From positions 1,442,501 through 1,506,500 of the forward strand of contig NC_010424.1 in the NCBI RefSeq assembly GCF_000018425.1: a stretch of 64,000 bases of DNA, written 5' to 3'. Positions 37,292 through 44,712 of the stretch are shown one piece after another (positions within the stretch are counted from its first letter, which is position 1; each line of letters opens with the position of its first letter). The notes below the pieces were generated by a model. The model ran no database searches and was not told where the DNA came from. It worked only from the letters and a program-made list of their open reading frames with translations. Position numbers and translations under genes: made by a program. Source of the DNA: Candidatus Desulforudis audaxviator MP104C (lineage in GTDB: Bacteria > Bacillota > Desulfotomaculia > Desulfotomaculales > Desulforudaceae).

Positions 37292-38893
37292 GTGGGTAAG
37301 AAAAGTGCTTCGGCAAGCTTTGCCGACCTGGGCGTAAGCCCTGAAATCTTGAGGGCCGTAGACGACATGGGTTTCGAGGAACCCTCGCCGATCCAACTCC
37401 AGACTATTCCCCAGCTTTTGGACGGCCGGGACCTGGTCGGTCAGGCCCAGACCGGCACGGGGAAAACGGCGGCCTTCGCTATTCCCCTGTTGATGCGCCT
37501 GCAGGCCAGGCGGGGCTGGCCGCAGGTCCTGGTAATGACACCGACCCGCGAACTGGCCATCCAGGTGGCGGAGGAGTTCGCGCGTGTCGGCCGGTACACG
37601 AACACCCGGGTACTGCCCGTCTACGGGGGCCAGAGCATCGGCCGGCAGATCAAAACCCTGCAGCGCGGCGTGGACGTGGTGGTGGGCACCCCGGGCCGGG
37701 TGCTGGACCACCTGAACCGGAAGACGCTCCGGCTGGAACAGCTGCAGGCGGTGGTGCTGGACGAGGCCGACGAAATGCTGGACATGGGGTTCATCGACGA
37801 CATTGAGAGCATCCTCAACGCCACTCCGCCCAGCCGCCAAACGCTCCTATTCTCGGCCACCATTCCGGGGCCCATCGCCCGGCTGGCCGAAAAGTACATG
37901 CGCACGCCCGTCCACGTGAGTATCAACCCCGAGTACGTGGCCGCGCCGGACATCTGGCAGGTTTACTACGAACTCAGGAACATCGACCATCTGGAAGCGT
38001 TGTGCCGGATTTTGGACGCCGAGGCCGTGGAAAGGGCCATCATCTTCTGCCGGACTAAGCGCCGGGTGGATGAACTCGCCGAGGCCCTACGTTCCCGTGG
38101 CTACTCGGCCGACCATATCCATGGGGACCTCGAGCAAAACCAGCGCAACCGGGTGATGGGCGCCTTCCGCGAGGGGGAGATCGACCTTCTGGTGGCCACC
38201 GACGTGGCCGCCCGCGGAATTGACGTGCAGAACATCTCGCACGTGATCAACTACGACTGCCCGCAGGACCCGGAATCGTACGTGCACCGCATCGGCCGGA
38301 CCGGACGCGCCGGTCGGACCGGTACGGCCATCACCCTGGTTTACCCCAAAGAACTTCCCCTGCTCCGCACAATCCAGCGCCTGGTTAAGGTGCGGATCGA
38401 ACGGCACCCGATCCCCTCACTCGCCGATGTGGTGGACCGCCGGATGGAGATCTGGCGGCAACGCTTGCTGGAAGCGCTGGGCACCGGCAACCTGACCCCC
38501 TATCGGACTCTGGTTCAGGAACTCAGCGGGGAATACGACCCGATGGAGGTGGCCGCCGCCGCTCTGAAGCTGCTGGCCAGGGACCAGGGGACCGCGGGCC
38601 CGGACGTGCGCCCGCCGCGCGCCGAAAAGTTCGGGGGCACCGGGGCCGAGGAAGGCATGGTGCGGTTTTTCATGAATATCGGTCGGAACCAGGGTGTCAC
38701 CCCGGCCGATATTGTGCGCGGTGTCGCCGAACAGGCACGTATCCCGGGCGGCGTGATCGGGGCAATCGACATCTACGACAACTTCACCTTCCTGGAGGTG
38801 CCCGAGGAGGTGGCCCACCAGGTCGCCGCCGCGATGCGGAACGCCGCCATCAAGGGCTGGAACGTGAACCTGGAACCGGCGCGCCCACGGTGA
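37292..38893 (+). CDS. DEAD-box RNA helicase with DbpA-type RNA-binding domain
   Basis: A 533-aa ATP-dependent RNA helicase. The Q motif region is GFEEPSPIQLQTIP, motif I AQTGTGKT, motif II DEAD, motif III SAT, motif V RGIDV and motif VI HRIGRTGRAG. A linker (about 380-460) leads to a C-terminal DbpA-like RNA-binding domain (MVRFFMNIGRNQGVTPADIV to about residue 530), as in CsdA/CshA-type proteins for rRNA remodelling or mRNA decay. The GTG start at 37292 follows GGGAGGT. Confidence 0.95.
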   Translation: MGKKSASASFADLGVSPEILRAVDDMGFEEPSPIQLQTIPQLLDGRDLVGQAQTGTGKTAAFAIPLLMRLQARRGWPQVLVMTPTRELAIQVAEEFARVGRYTNTRVLPVYGGQSIGRQIKTLQRGVDVVVGTPGRVLDHLNRKTLRLEQLQAVVLDEADEMLDMGFIDDIESILNATPPSRQTLLFSATIPGPIARLAEKYMRTPVHVSINPEYVAAPDIWQVYYELRNIDHLEALCRILDAEAVERAIIFCRTKRRVDELAEALRSRGYSADHIHGDLEQNQRNRVMGAFREGEIDLLVATDVAARGIDVQNISHVINYDCPQDPESYVHRIGRTGRAGRTGTAITLVYPKELPLLRTIQRLVKVRIERHPIPSLADVVDRRMEIWRQRLLEALGTGNLTPYRTLVQELSGEYDPMEVAAAALKLLARDQGTAGPDVRPPRAEKFGGTGAEEGMVRFFMNIGRNQGVTPADIVRGVAEQARIPGGVIGAIDIYDNFTFLEVPEEVAHQVAAAMRNAAIKGWNVNLEPARPR

Positions 38894-39030
38894 TTCACGG
38901 CCTCCAATAGTTCACTCTTCTGCTCTCCCGCCGTGGCAAACACGACATACCCCAGGGGATCGATCAGCACCAGCGTGGGCCAGGCCCGGGCGCCTGCCGT
39001 ATACGACCGGCCTCCTGAGGACCACACGCT
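38894..39030 (-). pseudogene. Fragment of a thioredoxin-like protein gene
   Basis: The minus strand reads RAWPTLVLIDPLGYVVFATA then GEQKSELLEAV, a typical thioredoxin-fold stretch with the cis-Pro strand (WPTLVLIDP) as in NHL-repeat/thiol-disulfide proteins. The residues expected just before it (QEAGRIRQA) are in the next frame, indicating a frameshift. The active-site CxxC half and the rest of the gene are absent. It abuts the helicase stop codon. Confidence 0.6.
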
Positions 39031-39475
39031 GCATTCGCCCACCAGTCCACTGCGTTCTTCCAAACGTCGAGTTTTTCCCCTCGGGGAGGCAGTGGGTTGC
39101 CGCAAACCATGGGTATCATCAAGCGCGGCCCGGCGACAGCGCCGTAGAGAACCCCGAAATGGCTATATAATCCTGCTGCACGACGGGCGCCTTGACCGCC
39201 AGGCCACAGGCCATCCCCCTCATCATCCGGGGCTTGAAAGAGCGGGGCTTCGGGTTCGCAAAAACGGCTACAAGCCTTGCGTACGCCGAAACGGTCTTCG
39301 TTTTTCTGCACCCTTTTTTCTCTTGGAAGACGCCTTTGCAATGATCAGCAAAATCGTGGATTTGCCCCCGGCGAATGCTCAACCAAGTCTGTGACCGTAT
39401 GACCTGATCCCGTTCCGGATGAGGAACAGGAAAGCAATGTGGCAAGCATAAGGCGGCTAGGTCATTTGGAGAAAC
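39031..39475. other. 445-base stretch with no recognisable gene
   Basis: Frames are open in places on both strands, but none has a ribosome site together with a recognisable family pattern. Given the fragment beside it, this is probably decayed coding DNA. Confidence 0.4.
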
Positions 39476-39506
39476 AGAATCCCAGGCTCAAAAGCCTTGG
39501 GATTCT
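39476..39506 (-). terminator. Terminator of tRNA-Val
   Basis: On the minus strand AGAATCCC-AA-GGCT-TTTG-AGCC-T-GGGATTCT forms a long nearly perfect stem followed by GTTTC. The plus strand ends in TTCTTTGT, so it may work both ways. Confidence 0.75.
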
Positions 39507-39516
39507 TTGTCTGAAG

Positions 39517-39591
39517 TGGTGGGCGGGGTAGGAATTGAACCTACGACCTTCTGCGCGTCAAGCAGACGTTCTCCCACTGAACTACCCGCCC
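39517..39591 (-). tRNA. tRNA-Val (anticodon GAC)
   Basis: A 75-nt cloverleaf with acceptor GGGCGGG/CCCGCCC, anticodon loop TTGACGC (GAC) and encoded CCA. It is a single-gene unit with its own promoter and terminator. Confidence 0.96.
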
Positions 39592-39603
39592 GTTGTACAC
39601 CCC

Positions 39604-39632
39604 ATTATGCCTGAGTTCGACCCTTTTGTCAA
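39604..39632 (-). promoter_or_regulatory. Promoter of tRNA-Val
   Basis: On the minus strand TTGACA (39627-39632), a 17-nt spacer and CATAAT (39604-39609). The predicted start is within a few bases of the tRNA 5' end. Confidence 0.8.
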
Positions 39633-39684
39633 GCCGGGCTTCACCCGGGGCAGGTTCACCCGGGTTGCGGTTTACCCGGGCGGA

Positions 39685-40815
39685 TCACCGGAGGCGCGTG
39701 TACCAGGGCTTGCGGGCCACCCTGTAACCGGCCGTGAGGTCGACCTGTCCCAGCAGGCGCCCGTTGATCCGGAAGGCCATTTCGCCCAGCTTTTCACCGG
39801 GGGCGATCGGGGCCTCGAGTGTCTTTTTCAACCGGACTTCTTTCTCCAGCGCGGGGAGTTGTGCCTCGGGAATGTAAAGCCTCACGGTCTCAGCCGGCAC
39901 CACGATCACGTCGGGCCGGACACCCTCGCGGACCAACAACCGGGTGATCTGGTCTCCCCGGGTGGCCACCTCGACCGGTTCGAGCGCAAAACCGTAGGTC
40001 AGCAGCCGGCGGGCGTCCAGGTACCGGCCGTCGCTGTGCAGCACCACGGCCAGAACCCGGCGGCCGTCCCTGGTGGCCGAGGCGATCAGGCAGTGGCCGG
40101 CGGCCGATGTCGTGCCAGTTTTCACCCCGTCGATCCCCTCAAAATCCGAGCGGAGCAGCCGGTTGGTGTTCCGGATGGTCCGCTTCCGGTCTGAGTCGCG
40201 CCAGTAGACGGTGATTTCCCTGGTCCGGACCAGGGCGGCAAACTGCGGAATGCGCAAGGCGTACCGGGTGATCTCAGCCAGGTCTGCGGCCGTGGAATAG
40301 TGGTTCGGGTGGGTGAAGCCGTGGGTATTCATAAACCGGGTGTCGTGGGCTCCCAACTGCCGCGCTTTCAGGTTCATCCACCGGACAAAAAGGTCGTAGT
40401 CCCCGGCGACATGCTCGGCAATGGCGATGGTGCTGTCGTTGGCCGACATTATCAGGGCCGCCTTCAACAAGTTCTCCAGGGTGATTTTCTCCCCGGCCCG
40501 GAGGTCGATGACGCTCCCCCGCCCGAACCGGGCCGCCCTTTCGCTCACGGTAACCACGTCCCCGGGCCGACCCGCTTCCAGCGCGACAATAGCGGTCATC
40601 ACCTTGGTCAGGCTCGCGGGGTCCTTCCGCTGTCTTTCGTTTTTTGCGAAAAGCACGTGCCCGGTCTCAACGTCGACCAGGACGGCGGCGTCGGCGGTGA
40701 CTCTTGGCGGCTTCATGGTTGAATCTGCTGATGGTTCTGCAGAAGCTGACTGCGGCCCTAGTAAGGCAAATACTACGATTAGCAAGGTCAGACTCGTCCT
40801 TGCCAATAATTTCAT
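39685..40815 (-). CDS. dacF: D-alanyl-D-alanine carboxypeptidase (S11 family, DacF/DacA type)
   Basis: Trims pentapeptide side chains of peptidoglycan outside the membrane. It is 376 aa. The signal peptide ends near QSASAEP (about 27). The penicillin-binding triads are SLTK, SAND (SxN) and KTGTT. A C-terminal beta-rich domain and a short amphipathic end (KPWYTRLR) follow. The sporulation form (DacF) and the vegetative form cannot be told apart from sequence alone. Confidence 0.9.
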   Translation of the reverse strand: MKLLARTSLTLLIVVFALLGPQSASAEPSADSTMKPPRVTADAAVLVDVETGHVLFAKNERQRKDPASLTKVMTAIVALEAGRPGDVVTVSERAARFGRGSVIDLRAGEKITLENLLKAALIMSANDSTIAIAEHVAGDYDLFVRWMNLKARQLGAHDTRFMNTHGFTHPNHYSTAADLAEITRYALRIPQFAALVRTREITVYWRDSDRKRTIRNTNRLLRSDFEGIDGVKTGTTSAAGHCLIASATRDGRRVLAVVLHSDGRYLDARRLLTYGFALEPVEVATRGDQITRLLVREGVRPDVIVVPAETVRLYIPEAQLPALEKEVRLKKTLEAPIAPGEKLGEMAFRINGRLLGQVDLTAGYRVARKPWYTRLR

Positions 40816-40940
40816 TTGTTATCACCCCCTTGCACTATTCTCTCGCCGCGATAACATTTTCTTGCGCGCGCAGTGTGGACATATCTGTCTGAGGTGGGAA
40901 ATATAACTTACAATAATGTTCGAAAAGGCGGTGGTTCCCC

Positions 40941-41696
40941 GTGCGTATTTACGTCGTCAGTTCCCGCAACTTGAAGCGGAACCTGATTGTGGCCGCCGTG
41001 CTGGTGCTTGCGGCCGCAGCTTTCACCTCGGTCATGGTGCGCCAACCTATGGCTGTCGTGCCCACGCTCACCGAGCACTCCGGTATCGTTTACAAGGTCA
41101 AAACCGGGGACCCGGTAGTGGCGCTCACCTTCGATATCAGTTGGGGCGAGAAGGTGCCGCAGCAGGTGCTGGACATCTTGAAACAGGAGGACGTCAAGTG
41201 TACTTTTTTCCTGTCCGGCCCCTGGGCCGTTAAACACCCCGAAATCGCCAGGCGGATTGCGGACGACGGGCACGAGGTCGGCAGCCATGGCTGGCGGCAC
41301 GTAAATTACAGCACTTTTTCGGATGAGGTGATTAAGGAGGAGATCGCCAAGGCCCACAAGGCGCTCGAGGAAACGACCGGGCGCACGCCCGCCCTCATCC
41401 GGACCCCGAACGGCGACTGGAACGAGCGGGTGGTCAAGGCCGTCTCCGAAGCCGGCTACCGGGCAATCCAGTGGAGTGTTGATTCGCTGGACTGGAAGGA
41501 CATCGGAGCGCAGGCGAGCACCAAACGGGTGCTGGACCGGGTTGAACCGGGGGCGGTCATTCTGATGCACGCCAGCGACAGCGCCGAACAGACTCCCGAC
41601 TCGCTCCCGGGCATTATCAAGGGTTTGAAGGAAAAGGGCTACACGCTGGTCACCGTTTCGGAATTACTGAAACACGGCCGCGGCGTGGCCGAATAG
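40941..41696 (+). CDS. pdaB: Polysaccharide deacetylase, PdaB-like sporulation type
   Basis: A 251-aa NodB-type deacetylase with an N-terminal membrane anchor (about 13-32). Motif 1 is LTFDISWG (the usual second Asp of FDDG is replaced by Ser), motif 2 is SHGWRHVNYS (HxxxxH metal ligands), then RTPNGDWN (motif 3) and ILMHASD (motif 5). The Ile-Ser replacement in motif 1 is typical of the PdaB group, needed for spore stability, whose deacetylase activity is unclear. GTG start; ribosome site AAGGCGGTGG. Confidence 0.88.
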   Translation: MRIYVVSSRNLKRNLIVAAVLVLAAAAFTSVMVRQPMAVVPTLTEHSGIVYKVKTGDPVVALTFDISWGEKVPQQVLDILKQEDVKCTFFLSGPWAVKHPEIARRIADDGHEVGSHGWRHVNYSTFSDEVIKEEIAKAHKALEETTGRTPALIRTPNGDWNERVVKAVSEAGYRAIQWSVDSLDWKDIGAQASTKRVLDRVEPGAVILMHASDSAEQTPDSLPGIIKGLKEKGYTLVTVSELLKHGRGVAE

Positions 41697-41720
41697 CCGC
41701 ACGCCGCGGCCCGGAAAACT

Positions 41721-41758
41721 CGAAGCCGCAGTACTTTTACTGCGGCTTCGCCGTTGTT
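41721..41758. terminator. Terminator between pdaB and the YhcN/YlaJ gene
   Basis: CGAAGCCGCAGTA-CTTT-TACTGCGGCTTCG is a perfect 13-bp stem followed by CCGTTGTT on the plus strand. It sits between convergent genes. Confidence 0.75.
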
Positions 41759-42251
41759 ACCGGGTTATCGGGGTGGAGCGTCGGTTGATTTCCGCGAACT
41801 CCCTCTGAAAAGCGCTGACCGGTTCCCCCCTGCGGACCCCGGCCGCGATCCTTTCCAGGCGGGCAAACGTATCCATATCGGTGGTCACCATCACCCGTTC
41901 GATGCGCGGTTCGGCCTGCCGAACCCTTTTTGCCGCTTTCCGCTTGACCTCATTGGTGCGTTTACCCTCCATCCCTTCCTCGAGGTTCAGGCCGACGTAG
42001 GCCGTGGTGCCGGCCAGTACCACGGTGGCCCTGTTCACACCGGGTGTATCGGCGGCGGTTTTGGCCAGCCTGTCGGCCAGTCGGCCCGCCTCACGCGGGT
42101 CATTGGGCAACGCCTGCCGGGCTTCCGGAGGAGCTTGTTCCGGCGGCCCCGGGCGTCGCGCGATGTCGCAGCCGGCCAGAGCACCCACCAGCAGAATCAC
42201 CCCCAACAGGGCGGCGACCAACACCAGGAGTCTATTCCTTCTATGGTCCAT
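41757..42251 (-). CDS. YhcN/YlaJ family sporulation lipoprotein
   Basis: A 164-aa secreted lipoprotein: signal peptide with lipobox LAGC (Cys about 28), then a spacer and the YhcN/YlaJ domain (VNRATVVLAGTTAYVGLNLE, about 70-90; IERVMVTTDMDTFARLERIA, about 116-136). Relatives are spore coat or inner spore membrane lipoproteins involved in germination or outgrowth. The stop touches the shared terminator. Confidence 0.82.
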   Translation of the reverse strand: MDHRRNRLLVLVAALLGVILLVGALAGCDIARRPGPPEQAPPEARQALPNDPREAGRLADRLAKTAADTPGVNRATVVLAGTTAYVGLNLEEGMEGKRTNEVKRKAAKRVRQAEPRIERVMVTTDMDTFARLERIAAGVRRGEPVSAFQREFAEINRRSTPITR

Positions 42252-42458
42252 TATCTCCCTCCTTCCTGTTTGAACCTAGTATTCGCCCGCGCCGGGCAGC
42301 CATACCCTTGTTCCGAAGGTAATTAATCCCCGGCCTGCCAGTCGGAACCCGCCCGCCTGAGCCAGGACTGCTCCAGGTGTCCAATAAATGTTCACTCCCT
42401 GTGATTTGGAATATCCGTTTTAGTGTGGACCGTCCGCGACAAGTTAAACTGACAAAAC

Positions 42459-43067
42459 CTACCGGCGGGACCGCCACCACCAGAACAGCCCGGCAGCGAT
42501 GAGGAAAAAGATCACCAGCACGTCCAGGCGGTGGAACCACGGTTTCAGCTGGTGCCAGTTTTCCCCGAGCACCACACCCACGTACGTCAGGGCGATGCTC
42601 CAGAGCAATGACCCGGCAAATGTGTAGGCCACGAAGCGTTTGAAGTTCATCCGGGAAATGCCCGCCGGGAGCGAGATGAACGTCCGCACCACCGGCAGGA
42701 GACGGGTGAAGAATATGGCGGCCTCACCGTAACGGTCAAACCAACGGTCGGCCATATCCAGCTTATCTGGCCCTATCCCAACATACCGGCCGTAGCGGAG
42801 CACCAGCGGGCGTCCCCCCACCGAACCGATGAGATAGGAAACCGACGAACCGGCCGTCCCGCCGAGGGTTCCGGCGAGCACCACGCCCCAGAAACTCAGG
42901 TGGCCCTGGCTGACCAGAAACCCGCCGAACGGCAGGATGATTTCGCTCGGCAGGGGTATATTGGCGCTTTCCACGGCCATCCCGACCGCCACTCCCCAGT
43001 AGCCCAGGGCGGCGATGGCATCCGTCAACTGGAGAAAAAACCGGTCCAACCACGCCGTCATAGCCAT
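42459..43067 (-). CDS. DedA family membrane protein
   Basis: A 202-aa integral membrane protein of the DedA/SNARE-associated family, now regarded as lipid (undecaprenyl-phosphate or phospholipid) transporters. Re-entrant motif ESANIPLPSEIILPFGG (about 33-49) and the FTRLLPVVRTFISLPAG segment with conserved Arg residues are intact. Four to five hydrophobic segments are visible. Confidence 0.9.
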   Translation of the reverse strand: MAMTAWLDRFFLQLTDAIAALGYWGVAVGMAVESANIPLPSEIILPFGGFLVSQGHLSFWGVVLAGTLGGTAGSSVSYLIGSVGGRPLVLRYGRYVGIGPDKLDMADRWFDRYGEAAIFFTRLLPVVRTFISLPAGISRMNFKRFVAYTFAGSLLWSIALTYVGVVLGENWHQLKPWFHRLDVLVIFFLIAAGLFWWWRSRR

Positions 43068-43099
43068 ACCCCCTGTGGCAATCCTATGCGACTCCGAAA

Positions 43100-43124
43100 G
43101 AAAAAAACCCCTCGAAGAGGGGGT
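43100..43124 (-). terminator. Terminator after the SEC-C gene
   Basis: On the minus strand ACCCCCTC-TTC-GAGGGGT runs into TTTTTTT, 10 bases after the stop of the SEC-C/helix-turn-helix gene. Confidence 0.85.
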
Positions 43125-43134
43125 GTGAACTGAG

Positions 43135-44499
43135 CTAGGGTTTGAGTTCGTGTAGTATCCGATAAATCAGGGGTTCGATTTTCATCAGTTCGGTGCTGGG
43201 CATGGAAACACCCCGCTGCGGTGGCAGCGCCTGGCAGAGTTTGCGGAAGTTATTCGAAACGGATGAGGCTGAAACCCCGAATAGCCGGGCCAGCCGGTGC
43301 TGGCTGATCATCTTCCGGCCCTCCCTGCGGATGACCGCGTAAATCACGGCCGCCGTCCAGGCCGGGGGTTTGCGCAAGTGGGGGCGTTCCTGGCAACAGA
43401 AGTCGTGCCACAAGCGCAGGGCGGTGCTTTTCGTGTCCTCCCGGCTGTACCCCAGGTGTTCAAGGCCGGATGTGATCTGGGAAGCCACCTCGGCGTAGGT
43501 TTCCTCAGGCCAGGCGAAACCGTCGAAGCCCCGGTCACACTGCGGTGCCCCCGACGCGGATCGTGAACGGCCCACGCCCAAGAACCGGCGGACCTTGCGG
43601 ATTTCTTCGGCGCTCTGGATCAGCCGGAGCAATTCCTCCACCTGCTCCCGCCCTTCACTGGTGGCGCAGACCTGTCTTAAGGTGTCTCCCTGGAGAAAAG
43701 ATAGCAATGAAGGCACCGTGGTCGACCCGTCCTCACGTCCCCAAAAAGGCGCCGGGGCGCTCAAGCCCAGCCCCAGGCGGACGATGTGCCCGTTTAGCCG
43801 GTGTGCCTGGAGACGCAGGTAGCTGTTCCAGGTGCGGTCTTCAACCGGGCGGCGGTCCCGCTTCCACTTCCGGAAGTCCTTTTTCAGCCAGTCGGCCAAC
43901 TCCGCCTTGAACGCGGCTGCAACGCCGATGGCACTGGTGGAAAACTCGTACTCTTCTCCCACCTTGAGCAACCGCACGTAAAGCACGCTGCCGGGTACGA
44001 TGTCATCCCGGACCCCTCGTTCCCGGACGTACACAGTCTCTCGGGAAATCAGGTTTTCCAAGGTGACTCCCTTGCCGGGAAAGACGGTTTTCACCTCGAA
44101 TAAACTGCTGCGCGCCTCTTGCCAAAGCACCAACAGCACCGCTTGCGCGAACGGGAGCTTCGGTCCGCAGACCTCTCCGAACAACTCGATCAACGACTGC
44201 CCGCTGGAAAGGGGGTAGTCGAAAATAAACCACTCAAAGCAACGCTCGATGATCAGGTCATCATCCAGAGCCCGGAGGTCTTCGTCCAGTTGCGCAAAGT
44301 AGACCTCCTGGGCTGAGGCCGCCTCCCTCAAAAACACTACTTCTTCGGCAAACTCTCCCAGCTTTCTCCGGAGCTCGGCACTGGCCCGGCGCCACTTGAC
44401 CTGAGCCAGAGAAACGACTTTCTCCGGTTTCCCACAGCACTCGCGGTAATTACGGTCACAACCACAGGGACATTGCCGGTCTGGGCTTTTGATGGTCAA
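43135..44499 (-). CDS. SEC-C zinc-motif protein with C-terminal helix-turn-helix (DUF6398-like)
   Basis: Begins with a SEC-C zinc motif (CPCGCDRNYRECCG, residues about 10-23). A long helical middle follows, then a C-terminal cyclin-like/HTH segment: PAWTAAVIYAVIRREGRK then ISQHRLARLFGVSASSVSNN, resembling DUF6398 and the TFIIB-type cyclin repeat. It is a likely nucleic-acid-binding regulator; the target is unknown. A -10 TATAAT at 44518-44523 puts the transcript start near 44511, and GAGGAGG at 44501-44507 fixes translation to TTG at 44499 or, better spaced, ATC at 44493. The open frame to 44910 is therefore untranslated upstream. It is monocistronic with a terminator. Confidence 0.7.
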   Translation of the reverse strand: MTIKSPDRQCPCGCDRNYRECCGKPEKVVSLAQVKWRRASAELRRKLGEFAEEVVFLREAASAQEVYFAQLDEDLRALDDDLIIERCFEWFIFDYPLSSGQSLIELFGEVCGPKLPFAQAVLLVLWQEARSSLFEVKTVFPGKGVTLENLISRETVYVRERGVRDDIVPGSVLYVRLLKVGEEYEFSTSAIGVAAAFKAELADWLKKDFRKWKRDRRPVEDRTWNSYLRLQAHRLNGHIVRLGLGLSAPAPFWGREDGSTTVPSLLSFLQGDTLRQVCATSEGREQVEELLRLIQSAEEIRKVRRFLGVGRSRSASGAPQCDRGFDGFAWPEETYAEVASQITSGLEHLGYSREDTKSTALRLWHDFCCQERPHLRKPPAWTAAVIYAVIRREGRKMISQHRLARLFGVSASSVSNNFRKLCQALPPQRGVSMPSTELMKIEPLIYRILHELKP

Positions 44500-44712
44500 A
44501 CCTCCTCTGCGCCTTGAATTATAACGAAACCCTGGTTCCTCAAGAGTGTATTCGACTCCCGGGACAAGTCTCCTGCCCTGGACGCCCGTTAAAATTCCCT
44601 TTGAAAACCAGGATATTCTCGGGTGGGCGAAGCTTCTCGGCCCGGCAAAAGCGGCAGGTATCGGTACCAGGGCCGGTGAAATAATACACCAAACCAGAGA
44701 GAAGGTGTTCCG

